Source: JACCVL01 sp963704295
GTDB lineage: Bacteria; Actinomycetota; Actinomycetes; Propionibacteriales; Nocardioidaceae
NCBI GenBank assembly: GCA_963704295.1
Contig: OY969884.1
Coordinates: 186,001 to 250,000 of the forward strand
Reading direction: 5' to 3'
DNA: 64,000 nt
Shown here: piece by piece, positions 8,729 through 17,823 of the stretch
How positions within the stretch are numbered: position 1 is the stretch's first letter
Layout of the letters: each line of letters begins with the position of its first letter
The notes under the pieces: generated by a model
Database searches by the model: none
What the model saw: only the letters and a program-made list of their open reading frames with translations
Told to the model about the DNA's origin: nothing
Made by a program: the position numbers and the translations under genes

Positions 8729-9376
8729 ATGACCGTCCAGCCGGAGGCCTCGCTCTACCCCGCCCGCCTCGACGTCGACTACGCAGAGCGGCACAACCGG
8801 CTGACCACGCTGTTCCGCATCTTCCTCGCTATCCCGATCGTGATCGTGCTGGCCGTGCTCACCGACGGCGGCGGCGGCACGGCCTATGACGAGGCCGGCG
8901 AGGTGGTGAGCACGTCGTCCGGAGGCATCTCGGCCGGGCTGTTCTTCGCGACCCTGTTGATGATCCTCTTCCGCCGGCGCTACCCACGCTGGTGGTTCGA
9001 CTTCGCTCGCGAGCTGGCCCGGTTCGGCGCCCGCATCGGCGCCTACGTCACCCTGCTGACCGACGCCTACCCGTCCACCGTCGACGAGCAGGACGTGCAC
9101 CTCGAGATCGACTACCCCGATGTCGAGCGGAACCTGACCCGCTGGCTGCCGCTGGTGAAGTGGCTGCTCGCAATCCCGCACTACCTCGTTCTGATCGTGT
9201 TGTCCGTGGGCGCGGTCGGCGCCGTGATCATCGCCTGGTTCGCGATCCTGTTCACCGGTCGCTATCCACGCGCTCTGTTCGACTACGTGGTCGGCGTCGG
9301 CCGGTGGTGGCTGCGCGTCCAGGCCTACGCGTTCCTGCTGGTGACCGACCGGTACCCGCCGTTCTCGCTCAGCTGA
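8729..9376 (+). CDS. DUF4389 domain membrane protein
   Basis: A 215-residue integral membrane protein. The blocks YPARLDVDY, RLTTLFRIFLAIP, RYPRWWFDF and TDAYPS, repeated in a second half (RWLPLVKWLLAIPHY, FTGRYPRALFDY, VTDRYPPF), are characteristic of DUF4389. There are about four hydrophobic segments. CAGGAGGA precedes the ATG at 8729. Its last 8 nt overlap the 3' end of the convergent LysR gene. The function of the family is unknown. Confidence 0.85.
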   Translation: MTVQPEASLYPARLDVDYAERHNRLTTLFRIFLAIPIVIVLAVLTDGGGGTAYDEAGEVVSTSSGGISAGLFFATLLMILFRRRYPRWWFDFARELARFGARIGAYVTLLTDAYPSTVDEQDVHLEIDYPDVERNLTRWLPLVKWLLAIPHYLVLIVLSVGAVGAVIIAWFAILFTGRYPRALFDYVVGVGRWWLRVQAYAFLLVTDRYPPFSLS

Positions 9377-10295
9377 GCCGTGCGATCGGGACCCGGCTCC
9401 GCCGCGCCGCCGCGTCGAGGGCGGCCAGAGCGCCGGCCAGGACCGGGTGGCTCCGGCTGCCCCGCCGCACCCCGGTAAGGATATGCCGCGCCGGGCTGGG
9501 GTCCCCGCGCAGCGGAACCCGGACCACGGAGTAGCCGGCCGGCAACCGGGCCAGCCGGGGAACCAGCGCGACGCCCAGCCCGGCCTCCACCAGGGCGGCC
9601 CCGGTGTCCCACTCCGCCGCCTCGTGCGCGACCGCGGGGGTGAAGCCTGCCTCCGCGCAGGCGGTGAGCACGAGCCGGTGGTGCGGGCGGCCGGGCCGGT
9701 CCACGATCCAGGGCTCGTCCGCGGTCTCGCCCAGCTGGACCGAGGACCGCTCGGCCAGCGGGTGGCTGCTCGGCACCAGCAGGTCCAGCGGGTCGTCGAG
9801 CAGCGGCCGCTGGTCGAATCGTGCGTCGCTGCTCGGCGGCAGCCCGGCGGTGGCGACCACGACGGCGAGGTCCGCGTCGTCGGCGAGCAGCAGGTCGAAG
9901 CACTCCTCCGGGTCGGCCTCGATGATGCGCACGGTGACCCGGGGGGAGGTCCGTCCGAGCGCGGACGCAACCTGCGGCAGCAGCGCGGCCGCGGCAGTGG
10001 AGAAACCGCACATGCGCAGCGAGCCGGTGGCGTCGTCGGCGCTCGCCGCCACGTCGGCCCGGATCGTCTCCCAGCTCGTGTACAGCTCGTGTGACCGGTC
10101 CAGCAGGGTCCGCGCGGCGGCCGTCAGCCGCACGCCGCGCCCCTCCGGCACCAGCAGGGTCACGTCGAGGTCGCGGGCGAGGGTGCGCAGCTGGTGCGAG
10201 ACCGCCGACGGCGTGTAGTGCAGCGCCTCCGCCGTGGCGGTCACCGTGCCGTGCTCGGCGAGCAGGCGGAGGACGTGCAGCCGGTGGTCGATCAT
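9369..10295 (-). CDS. LysR family transcriptional regulator
   Basis: 308 residues. The winged-helix DNA-binding domain is at 1-60 (HVLRLLAEHGTVTATAEALHY then TPSAVSHQLRTL), followed by a linker helix and a periplasmic-binding-protein-like effector domain. ATG 10295 aligns with the usual LysR N-terminus; longer frames run into the divergent gene's promoter. It is divergent from the flavin demethylase/Rieske operon with only 73 bp between starts, so it most likely controls that operon. The effector is probably the methylated amine substrate or a breakdown product (inference). Confidence 0.88.
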   Translation of the reverse strand: MIDHRLHVLRLLAEHGTVTATAEALHYTPSAVSHQLRTLARDLDVTLLVPEGRGVRLTAAARTLLDRSHELYTSWETIRADVAASADDATGSLRMCGFSTAAAALLPQVASALGRTSPRVTVRIIEADPEECFDLLLADDADLAVVVATAGLPPSSDARFDQRPLLDDPLDLLVPSSHPLAERSSVQLGETADEPWIVDRPGRPHHRLVLTACAEAGFTPAVAHEAAEWDTGAALVEAGLGVALVPRLARLPAGYSVVRVPLRGDPSPARHILTGVRRGSRSHPVLAGALAALDAAARRSRVPIARLS

Positions 10296-10298
10296 GCA

Positions 10299-10308
10299 GC
10301 AATATTGC
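10299..10308. promoter_or_regulatory. Perfect 10-bp palindrome in the divergent LysR/demethylase promoter
   Basis: GCAATATTGC is an A/T-centred perfect palindrome only 3 bp from the LysR start codon, in a region otherwise very GC-rich. It is a good candidate operator for autoregulation and activation of the operon at 10369. Confidence 0.45.
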
Positions 10309-10368
10309 ACGGATCCCGTGACTTCCGTCTGCTTTTGCTCACGTGTCTCGACCGCGAGACTGCCGGAT

Positions 10369-12411
10369 ATGCGCCTGTCCGACCCACTGCTGCAGCCGTA
10401 CGAGCTCCGGGGGGTCTCCCTGCGCAACCGGATCGTCAGCACCTCGCACGAGCCGGCCTACGCCGAGGACGGGATGCCCAAGGACCGGTACCGGCTCTAT
10501 CACCGGGAGAAGGCCCGCGGCGGGGTCGGCCTGACCATGATCGGCGGGTCCGCCGTGGTGTCCCGCGACAGCCCACCGTCGTTCGGCAACCTGCTGCTCT
10601 ACCAGGACGAGATCGTGCCGTGGCTGCGCCGGCTCGTGGACGACGTGCACGAGGCCGGCGCCGCGGTGATGTGCCAGGTCACCCACCTCGGCCGCCGGAC
10701 CAGCAACTTCTCCGGCGACTGGCTGCCGCTGGTGTACCCGTCGGGGCTGCGGGAGCCGGCGCACCGGTCCTTTCCCAAGGTGGCCGAGCCCTGGGACCTG
10801 GACCGCATCGTGCGCGACTACGCCGACGCCGCGGTCCGCTGCCGGGACGCCGGCCTGGACGGGATCGAGCTGCAGGCCTACGGGCACCTGCTGGACGCCT
10901 TCCTGTCTCCGACGACCAACCACCGCACCGACGACCTCGGCGGCGAGCTGGAGCAGCGGCTGGCCTTCCCCCGCCGGGTGATCCAGGCGGTCCGGCAGGC
11001 GGTGGGTCCGGAGTTCGTCGTCGGCATCCGGATGTCCATGGACGAGGACCGCGCCGGCGGCCTGGACCGGGCCGAGGCGCTCGCGGCGCTGCGCCGGTAC
11101 GTCGCCGACGGCATCGACTTCCTCAGCGTGATCAAGGGCACCATCGAGAGCGACGCCCGGCTGTCACAGGTGATCCCGTCGATGGGCACGCCGTCCGCGC
11201 CGTTCCTGGACTTCGCCGGCGAGATCCGCCGTGCCGTCGAGATCCCGGTCATGCACGCCGCCCGGATTACCGACGTCGCCACCGCCCGGCACGCGATCCG
11301 GGACGGGCTGCTCGACCTGGTGGGCATGACGCGACCGCAGATGGCCGACCCGTACCTGGTGCGCAAGCTGATGGACGGCGACGAGGACCGGATCCGGCCC
11401 TGCGTCGGGGCGAACTACTGCCTCGACGCGATCTACGACTCCGGTGACGCGAAGTGCCTGCACAACGCGGCCACCGGCCGCGAGCAGACGCTCACGCACG
11501 TCATCACGCCGCGGCCGACACCGCCGCGGACCGCGGTCGTCGTCGGCGCCGGTCCGGCCGGGCTGGAGGCGGCCCGCGTGCTCGGCGAGCTCGGACACCG
11601 GGTGCTGGTGCTCGAGGCCGCCCACGCCGCCGGCGGGCAGGTCCTGCTCGCCGCGTCCTCGCCGCGGCGACGCGACCTGGTCGGCATCGTCGACTGGCGG
11701 GTGGCCGAGGCCAAGCACTTCGGCGTCGAGTTCAGGTACGGCGTGTACGCCGAGGCGACAGACGTGCTCGCCGCCGAGCCGGACCTCGTCGTGGTCGCCA
11801 CCGGCGGGCGGCCGAACCGGTCCTTCCTGACGGCCGGGGCGGACCTGGTCCTGGACACCTGGGACGTGCTGGACGGGACCGCCCGGCCGAAGGGTGACGT
11901 GCTGGTCTTCGACGACAACGGTGCCGAGCCGGCTCTCGACGCGGCCGAGGTGCTCGCCTCCGCAGGCGCACGGGTCGAGCTCGTCACCCCCGAGCGGACG
12001 CTCGCCCCGGGTGTCGGGAGCATGAGCTCCCCCGCCTACCTCCGCGCGTTCGCGGAGCACGACGTCTCGGTCACCCTCGCCTACCAGCTGACCCGTGTCA
12101 CCCGCGCCGACGGCGATCGGCTGACCGCCCACCTGTTCAGCGAGTACGCCGAGCGCGAGGTGCCGCGCGTCGTCGACCAGGTCGTCGTCGAGCACGGGAC
12201 GGTCCCCAACGACGAGCTCTACGTCGACCTGCTCCCCGGGTCGAGCAACCTCGGCGAGGTCGACCACGACGCGTTGCTCGCCGGCCGCCCGCAGAGCGTC
12301 GTGCGCAACCCCGACGGGCGGTATCAGCTGTTCCGCATCGGCGACGCCGTCAGCAGCCGCAACATCCACGCCGCCGTGCTCGACGCGCTGCGCCTGTGCC
12401 TTGCCGCCTGA
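10369..12411 (+). CDS. FMN/FAD NADH:flavin oxidoreductase of the DgcA/StcD demethylase type
   Basis: A 680-residue two-part enzyme. Residues 1-370 are an old-yellow-enzyme TIM barrel (LRNRIVSTSHEP, GAAVMCQVTHLGRR, GIELQAYGHLLDAFLSP), ending with a cysteine cluster RPCVGANYC and KCLHNAATGRE that binds 4Fe-4S in relatives. Residues 380-680 are an FAD/NAD(P) domain with TAVVVGAGPAGLEAARV. This architecture is shared by trimethylamine dehydrogenase, dienoyl-CoA reductase and dimethylglycine or N-methylproline demethylases. The downstream Rieske gene favours the demethylase reading. ATG 10369; it is first in a three-gene operon. Confidence 0.82.
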   Translation: MRLSDPLLQPYELRGVSLRNRIVSTSHEPAYAEDGMPKDRYRLYHREKARGGVGLTMIGGSAVVSRDSPPSFGNLLLYQDEIVPWLRRLVDDVHEAGAAVMCQVTHLGRRTSNFSGDWLPLVYPSGLREPAHRSFPKVAEPWDLDRIVRDYADAAVRCRDAGLDGIELQAYGHLLDAFLSPTTNHRTDDLGGELEQRLAFPRRVIQAVRQAVGPEFVVGIRMSMDEDRAGGLDRAEALAALRRYVADGIDFLSVIKGTIESDARLSQVIPSMGTPSAPFLDFAGEIRRAVEIPVMHAARITDVATARHAIRDGLLDLVGMTRPQMADPYLVRKLMDGDEDRIRPCVGANYCLDAIYDSGDAKCLHNAATGREQTLTHVITPRPTPPRTAVVVGAGPAGLEAARVLGELGHRVLVLEAAHAAGGQVLLAASSPRRRDLVGIVDWRVAEAKHFGVEFRYGVYAEATDVLAAEPDLVVVATGGRPNRSFLTAGADLVLDTWDVLDGTARPKGDVLVFDDNGAEPALDAAEVLASAGARVELVTPERTLAPGVGSMSSPAYLRAFAEHDVSVTLAYQLTRVTRADGDRLTAHLFSEYAEREVPRVVDQVVVEHGTVPNDELYVDLLPGSSNLGEVDHDALLAGRPQSVVRNPDGRYQLFRIGDAVSSRNIHAAVLDALRLCLAA

Positions 12412-12436
12412 GCCACCGCGACCGAAGGAGACCCTG

Positions 12437-13759
12437 GTGACCGCCCTTGCCCCCGCACACCACCCCGCACCGCTGCCGTCGGTTGCCGGCTCCGGGAGGC
12501 TGCCCGCGCCGCTCAGCAGCGCGGACATCGCCGCGCTGATCGACCGGCGCACGCCCGGTCGGCCGCTGCAGACGCCGTTCTACGTCAGCCGCGAGGTGTT
12601 CGACCTCGACGTGTCGGCCGTCTTCGCCCAGCACTGGATCTTCGTCGCCAACGAGGCCGAGGTCCCCGAGCCGGGCGACTACGTCACCGTCGAGATCGGG
12701 ACCTACTCGGTCATCGTCGTCCGCGACGACGATGACGAGGTCCGGGCCTGGCACAACGTGTGCCGGCACCGGGGGGCGCGGATCCTCGACGAAGCGTCCG
12801 GATCGGTCGGGAACCTGGTCTGCGGCTATCACCAGTGGACCTACGGCACCGACGGCCGGCTGCTGCACGCGGGTCAACAGCCGGCCGACTTCGACCGCAA
12901 CTGCTTCGGGCTGAGATCCGTGCACGTGCGCAGCATCGGCGGGCTGGTCTACCTCTGCCTCGCGGACCAGCCGCCGGACGACTTCGACGACGTGGCCGAG
13001 CGGGTCGAGCCGTACCTGCTGCCGCACCGACTGCGCCGGGCCAAGGTCGCGGCCCAGGTGGACCTGGTCGAGGAGGGCAACTGGAAGCTGGTGATGGAGA
13101 ACAACCGCGAGTGCTACCACTGCGACGCCGGTCACCCCGAGCTGGCCTGCTCGCTGTTCCCCACCTACGGCTACGACGATGCGGCCGACGTCCCGCACCA
13201 GCTGCGGCCGGCGTACGACCGGTACCTGCAGGCCGAGGCCGCCCTGCGACTCGCCTGCGAGGAGCGCGGGCTGCTGCACGAGCGGATCGAGGAGCTGCAC
13301 GGGCGGCCCACCGGCTTCCGGATCCAGCGGGAGCCGCTGGACGGCGCCGGGGAGTCCTTCACCCGCGACGGCCGTGCGGTCTGCCGTCGGCTGATGGGCG
13401 ACCTGGACACGGCGCGTCTCGGCCGGCTGTCCATGCACCACCAGCCGAACGCCTGGTTCCACTTCCTCGGCGACCACGCGGTGACGTTCTGCGTGCTGCC
13501 GCTCGCCCCCGACCGGACCCTGCTGCGCACGACGTGGCTGGTGCACGAGGACGCCGTCGAGGGGGCGGACTACGACCCGGACGTGCTCACCGAGGTGTGG
13601 CGGCAGACCAACCTGCAGGACGGTGTCCTCGTCGCCCGCGCCCAGGCCGGCGTGAGCAGTCCCGCGTACGAGCCGGGACCGTACACGCTGAGCGAGTACC
13701 AGGTGGACGCGTTCTGCACCTGGTACCTGGAGCGGCTCCGCGAGCGGGTCGTGGCGTGA
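12437..13759 (+). CDS. Rieske non-heme iron monooxygenase alpha subunit (GbcA/stachydrine demethylase-like)
   Basis: A 440-residue terminal oxygenase. The Rieske 2Fe-2S ligands are in NVCRHRGA and LVCGYHQW (C-x-H and C-x2-H). The mononuclear iron site lies in NNRECYHCDAGHPEL. These blocks and the length fit the glycine betaine/carnitine/stachydrine demethylase branch rather than aromatic-ring dioxygenases. GTG 12437 follows GAAGGAG with good spacing. It should take electrons from the next gene product and release formaldehyde from an N-methyl group. The exact substrate is not determinable. Confidence 0.85.
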   Translation: MTALAPAHHPAPLPSVAGSGRLPAPLSSADIAALIDRRTPGRPLQTPFYVSREVFDLDVSAVFAQHWIFVANEAEVPEPGDYVTVEIGTYSVIVVRDDDDEVRAWHNVCRHRGARILDEASGSVGNLVCGYHQWTYGTDGRLLHAGQQPADFDRNCFGLRSVHVRSIGGLVYLCLADQPPDDFDDVAERVEPYLLPHRLRRAKVAAQVDLVEEGNWKLVMENNRECYHCDAGHPELACSLFPTYGYDDAADVPHQLRPAYDRYLQAEAALRLACEERGLLHERIEELHGRPTGFRIQREPLDGAGESFTRDGRAVCRRLMGDLDTARLGRLSMHHQPNAWFHFLGDHAVTFCVLPLAPDRTLLRTTWLVHEDAVEGADYDPDVLTEVWRQTNLQDGVLVARAQAGVSSPAYEPGPYTLSEYQVDAFCTWYLERLRERVVA

Positions 13760-14844
13760 CCAGCCTGCTCGACCAGGTCGCGCCGGACCGGCCCGACGTC
13801 GACCAGGAGTTGCAGGAGCTGGTGTGCACCGGCGTCGTGCAGGTCACCCACGACGTCAAGAGCTTCATCCTCGCGACCCGGAACGCGCGGGGCTTCGACT
13901 TCCTCGCCGGCCAGCACCTGAGTCTCACCGTGGACGTGGACGGCGAGCGCGTGCAGCGCTGCTACTCGGTCTCGTCGCCCGCGGACCGGTCGGGACAGCT
14001 GACGATCACGGTCAAGCGGGTGCCGGGCGGCCGGGTGTCAGGCTGGCTGCACGACCGGCTGAAGGTCGGTGACCGGGTGCGGACGGCGGGTCCGTTCGGG
14101 CGCTTCACCACCAGCCGGCACCCTGCGGCGGCGCACCTGCTGCTGTCCGCGGGCAGTGGCATCACCCCGCTGATGTCCATGGCCCGCACGCTGCAGGACT
14201 CGCCGGAGCCGCACGACGTGGTGTTCGTCCACAGCGCCCGGACACCCGCCGACATCATCTTCCGGCCCGAGCTCGAGGCGATGGGTGCGCCGGGGTCGGG
14301 GCTGCGGGTGGCGGTGGTCTGTTCCGCGGACTCCCCCGACGAGCCGTGGACGGGGCCGCGTGGCCGGCTCACCGGCTCCCTGCTCACCCAGCTCGTTCCG
14401 GACCTGACGGCGCGGGCGGTGTTCACCTGCGGACCGCCCGCCTACCGGGACGCGGTCCGTCGGATGCTGGACCGGGCCGGAGTGGACCCGGCCCGGTGCC
14501 ACGAGGAGAGCTTCCGGCGAGGGGACATCACCGCGGCCGAGCCTCCCGCCGACGACACCGCGGCCGGGTCCGACCACCGAGCCGGGTTCGCCGTCGAGTT
14601 CCGCCGCAGCGGCCGGGTGGTCCGGTGCGCCCCGGACAGCACGATCCTGGCTGCGGCGCTGCGGGCCGGGGTCCGGCTGCCGTCGTCGTGCGGCGAGGGC
14701 CTGTGCGGGACGTGCAAGACCACCCTGCTGTCCGGCGAGGTGGACATGCGGCACGCGGGTGGCATCCGGCCGCGGGAGATCGCGGCGGACAAGATCCTGG
14801 TCTGCTGCTCGCGGCCGCGAGCAGATGTCGTGATCGACGCCTGA
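13756..14844 (+). CDS. Hybrid ferredoxin-NAD(P)H reductase (GbcB-like)
   Basis: 362 residues in class IA/III order. An FAD domain (QRCYSVSSPA, the RxYS motif) comes first, then an NAD(P) domain (LSAGSGITPLMSM and FTCGPPAYRDAV), and a C-terminal plant-type 2Fe-2S domain (SSCGEGLCGTCK and a last cysteine in LVCCS). It delivers electrons to the Rieske oxygenase. The GTG start at 13756 overlaps the oxygenase stop (GTGA), so the two are coupled. A Pro/Asp-rich linker separates reductase and ferredoxin parts. Confidence 0.9.
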   Translation: MTSLLDQVAPDRPDVDQELQELVCTGVVQVTHDVKSFILATRNARGFDFLAGQHLSLTVDVDGERVQRCYSVSSPADRSGQLTITVKRVPGGRVSGWLHDRLKVGDRVRTAGPFGRFTTSRHPAAAHLLLSAGSGITPLMSMARTLQDSPEPHDVVFVHSARTPADIIFRPELEAMGAPGSGLRVAVVCSADSPDEPWTGPRGRLTGSLLTQLVPDLTARAVFTCGPPAYRDAVRRMLDRAGVDPARCHEESFRRGDITAAEPPADDTAAGSDHRAGFAVEFRRSGRVVRCAPDSTILAAALRAGVRLPSSCGEGLCGTCKTTLLSGEVDMRHAGGIRPREIAADKILVCCSRPRADVVIDA

Positions 14845-14851
14845 GGCCGCC

Positions 14852-15868
14852 TCAGCGCTCGCCGGCCGACCCGGTGTCGGCGCCCAGGTCGACCAGCAGC
14901 CGCACGACCGAGGCGTGCCCGCGGCTGCGGGCCAGTGCGAGCGGCGTGAAGCCCTGCGCGGCCCGCCGCTCCAGGTCCGCGCCGGCACGCAGCGCGAGGG
15001 CGGCCCGGTCGGCGTCGCCGGCCGCCGCGGCCCGCACCAGCGCCACGTCGGCGTTGGTGAACCGGCGGCCGGCGAGGGCAGTCCGCAACGTCTCCGCGAT
15101 GGTGGCGAATCCGTTCGCCTCGGCGTGCTGCAGCGGGGTGACGCCGTCCCGCGCGGAGGGGAGCCGCACGTCGGCTCCGGCGGCGACGAGGACGCGCACC
15201 GTGTCGACGTAGCGCTGGCTTCCGTCACCGAGGATGATCGCCTCGTGCAGGGCGGTCCAGCCCAGGTTGTTGACGTGGTCGACCCGCACGCCGGCCTGGA
15301 CCAGGCGGCCGACGATGTCGTGGTGTCCTCGATCAGCGGCCCGGATCATCCCGGTGCCGTTGTAGCTGTCGAGGGCGTGCACGTCCGCGCCGCGGCGCAG
15401 CGTGAGCTCCAGCAGCTCGAGGTACCCCTCGCTGGTGGCGATCAGGTAGGCGCTCTGCACCGTCTCGTCCTTGGCATCGACGTCGGCGCCGGCCCGGATC
15501 AACCCGCGGGCGCGGGCGAGGTCGTTGTCCCAGGCGGCGTCGATCAGCCGGCGGTCCAGCTCCGCCTGGCTGAGATCGAGCAGCGCCGGCGGGACGACCG
15601 GCGGCTGGTCGGGCTCGCTGCTGGAGGGCGGTGCCGGCGCACTGCCGGCCGGCTCGGTCGGCTCGGTCGGCTCGGTCGGCTCGGTCGTCGCCGGGGTCGC
15701 TGCCGTGGGTGCGGCGTCGTCTCCACCCCCGGTGCAGGCAGCCAGCAGCAGGCAGCCGGCGAGCACGGCTCCCGTCGCCCGGGAGCCGGCACCACCGAGC
15801 CGACGCGGTGCTTCGCGGACGTCAGGCTGCACGCTCCCACTGTGCAGCCCACCGGGCAGCATGGCCAC
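14852..15868 (-). CDS. Ankyrin repeat lipoprotein
   Basis: 338 residues. A lipoprotein signal (VLAGCLLLAAC, lipobox cysteine at 45) is followed by a Thr/Glu/Pro linker with four TEP units and then about six ankyrin repeats (for example AYLIATSEGYLELLELTLRRGADV and GWTALHEAIILGDG). It is probably anchored outside the membrane and binds protein partners. The ATG at 15868 leaves an unusually long n-region; GTG 15832 would give a tidier signal peptide. It converges on the reductase gene with 7 bp between. Confidence 0.8.
   Translation of the reverse strand: MAMLPGGLHSGSVQPDVREAPRRLGGAGSRATGAVLAGCLLLAACTGGGDDAAPTAATPATTEPTEPTEPTEPAGSAPAPPSSSEPDQPPVVPPALLDLSQAELDRRLIDAAWDNDLARARGLIRAGADVDAKDETVQSAYLIATSEGYLELLELTLRRGADVHALDSYNGTGMIRAADRGHHDIVGRLVQAGVRVDHVNNLGWTALHEAIILGDGSQRYVDTVRVLVAAGADVRLPSARDGVTPLQHAEANGFATIAETLRTALAGRRFTNADVALVRAAAAGDADRAALALRAGADLERRAAQGFTPLALARSRGHASVVRLLVDLGADTGSAGER
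15651..15686. repeat. Four tandem 9-bp units inside the lipoprotein gene
   Basis: GGCTCGGTC repeated four times encodes the TEPTEPTEPTEP linker. Copy number could vary without breaking the frame. Confidence 0.8.
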
Positions 15869-15884
15869 CAGGCGGCTGGCCGGG

Positions 15885-16169
15885 TCAGCCGACCGTGAAC
15901 CCGGTCAGGCCCTGCGGCGGCTCCTCGTGCACCTCGACGCCGACCACCCGCGCGTCGTCGGGACCCCGGCGAGCCCACTCGACCACCTGCCGCACGTCGT
16001 CGGCGGCGCCCTCCAGCACCACCTCGACCGCACCGTCGGCGAGGTTGGCGGCGGACCCGGCGACCCCGCGGGCGGTCGCCTGCTGCCGGCAGCCGTCCCG
16101 GTAGAAGACCCCCTGCACCCGGCCCGAGACCACGAGTCGACGGCGAACGGTCGGACGATCCGCACTCAC
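15885..16169 (-). CDS. Acylphosphatase
   Basis: A 94-residue small hydrolase that cleaves carboxyl-phosphate bonds. The phosphate loop and catalytic arginine are in VSGRVQGVFYRDGC, and the catalytic asparagine is in SAANLADGAVEVV. Both are in the expected positions, although VFYR replaces the commoner VGFR. A GTG pair at 16169/16172 gives the start; no longer ATG frame is plausible. It is probably transcribed on its own. Confidence 0.85.
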   Translation of the reverse strand: MSADRPTVRRRLVVSGRVQGVFYRDGCRQQATARGVAGSAANLADGAVEVVLEGAADDVRQVVEWARRGPDDARVVGVEVHEEPPQGLTGFTVG

Positions 16170-16326
16170 CACGCAAGCATCGCATCTCGAGCCATCGCTC
16201 AGTGACACAGCGTGACCGGTCGCAGGCAATCCGGTGACATCGGCCGTCGCAGGAGCAGGGACCGTGCAGGCTGGTCCGCAGCCGCGAGCCCGTCCGCTCG
16301 CGGTCGTCGTCAGCCAGGGAGTGCTC

Positions 16327-17640
16327 GTGCGCCAGCGTTCACCGTCCGTCGTCGGCCGCGTCTGCGTTGCCGGGGCAGCCGCGCTGGCCCTCCTGATCGG
16401 CAGCGCGAGCCAGGCTCCGGCGGCGATCGAGCATCCCACGGTGGTGAGCGAGAACCCGGCCGACCACACCCCGCAGCTGGCCCCCAGCGGCTCGGTCAAC
16501 AAGCCGCTGGCGCTGGCGGTGGCCCAGCTCGGCGACACGATGTACGTCGGCGGCAAGTTCGACGCGGTGCAGAACGCAGCCCCCGACAGCAGCACCGTCG
16601 TCCGGCAGCACCTGGTGGCCTTCGGCGCCGGTGACGGCGCGATCTCCGGCAGCTTCGCCCCGGTGCTGGACGGACCGGTCTATGCGCTGCTCGCGGTCGG
16701 AGACTCGGTCTACGTCGGTGGCTCGTTCGACACCGTCAACGGCGTGGACCGGCCGGCGGTGGCGAAGCTGGACGCGCAGACCGGGGCGCTCGACCCGGAC
16801 TTCGACGTGAACGGGGTGTCGTCCAGCCGGGTGAGCGAGATCCGGCTGGTGAACGGCCGGCTGATCCTCGGGGGCACGTTCCGCCGGAACCTGATGGCCG
16901 TGAACCTGGACACTGGGCGCAACACCGGCTACATCGACGTGCCGATCGACGGGAAGCTGCCGCTGTCCCGGAGCAAGACCGAGGTCTACCGGTTCGCGGT
17001 CAACCCGGCCGGCACCCGGCTCGTCGGCGTCGGCAACTTCACCACCGTCGCCGGGCAGAACCGCAAGCGGGTGTTCATGCTCAACCTCGACCCGGCCGGC
17101 GCCTCGCTGTCCGGCTGGTACTACCCGCCGCTGGACAAGAAGTGCCTGTCAAACACGCCCACCCGGCAGGCGTACGTCGACGACGTCGACTTCTCCCCCA
17201 ACGGCGACTGGTTCGTGCTGGTGTCGACCGGCTACGTCCCGGCCACCACGGCCGAGATCGGGACCGCGGTCTGCGACGCCGCGGCCCGGTTCGAGACGAG
17301 CAACCTGTCGCCGGTAGCACCCACCTGGATCAACTACACCGGCGGCGACACGCTGCACTCGGTCGCCGTGACCGGCGCCGCGGTGTACGTGCAGGGGCAC
17401 AACCGCTGGCTGGACAACCCGTACGGCCGGGACTCGGCCGGGCCGGGTGCCGTGGTGCGGCGCGGGATCGGAGCCATCCACCCCGTCACCGGCCAGGCGC
17501 TGCCGTGGAACCCGCCGAAGCCGGCCCGGCAGGGAGGTCAGGACTTCCTGGCCACCACCGACGGCTTGTGGGTGATGTCGGACAGCGAGAAGTTCAAGGG
17601 GGAGTACCACCGCGGGATCGCGTTCGTCCCGCTGCCCTGA
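16327..17640 (+). CDS. Secreted beta-propeller protein (DUF5122-like repeats)
   Basis: 437 residues with an N-terminal signal peptide (GRVCVAGAAALALLIGSASQAPAA). It is followed by propeller-like repeats of the form LGDTMYVGGKFDAV and VGDSVYVGGSFDTVNG, with the companion phrase KLDAQTGALDPDFD. These resemble the delta-60/DUF5122 repeats of actinobacterial exported proteins. Two cysteines are near the middle. GTG 16327 is chosen for an AGGGAG 5 nt upstream; GTG 16321 is also possible. Function unknown; extracellular binding is the usual guess. Confidence 0.7.
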   Translation: MRQRSPSVVGRVCVAGAAALALLIGSASQAPAAIEHPTVVSENPADHTPQLAPSGSVNKPLALAVAQLGDTMYVGGKFDAVQNAAPDSSTVVRQHLVAFGAGDGAISGSFAPVLDGPVYALLAVGDSVYVGGSFDTVNGVDRPAVAKLDAQTGALDPDFDVNGVSSSRVSEIRLVNGRLILGGTFRRNLMAVNLDTGRNTGYIDVPIDGKLPLSRSKTEVYRFAVNPAGTRLVGVGNFTTVAGQNRKRVFMLNLDPAGASLSGWYYPPLDKKCLSNTPTRQAYVDDVDFSPNGDWFVLVSTGYVPATTAEIGTAVCDAAARFETSNLSPVAPTWINYTGGDTLHSVAVTGAAVYVQGHNRWLDNPYGRDSAGPGAVVRRGIGAIHPVTGQALPWNPPKPARQGGQDFLATTDGLWVMSDSEKFKGEYHRGIAFVPLP

Positions 17641-17674
17641 CGACACGGCCCCGAGCCGCAGCGGGCAGCGAAGG

Positions 17675-17761
17675 CGGGATGGCCGCCGCTCCCATGGGAC
17701 CGTCGTGCATTCGCGCAACGTCCCCTGCGCGCTACGCGCGCTGGGCCCCGCGGCCATCCCG
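17675..17761. terminator. Inverted repeats between convergent genes, possible bidirectional terminator
   Basis: A perfect 12-bp inverted repeat (CGGGATGGCCGC at 17675-17686, complement at 17750-17761) encloses a tight hairpin GCGCGC-TAC-GCGCGC at 17727-17741. It lies in the 183-nt gap between two convergent genes. There is no T tract. I see nothing else in this gap. Confidence 0.5.
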
Positions 17762-17823
17762 TGGTCGACAGTGTGCCCCGCGGGCAGGTGCCGCGCACGT
17801 CCGGGCCGGCCCTGGGCGGGCGG

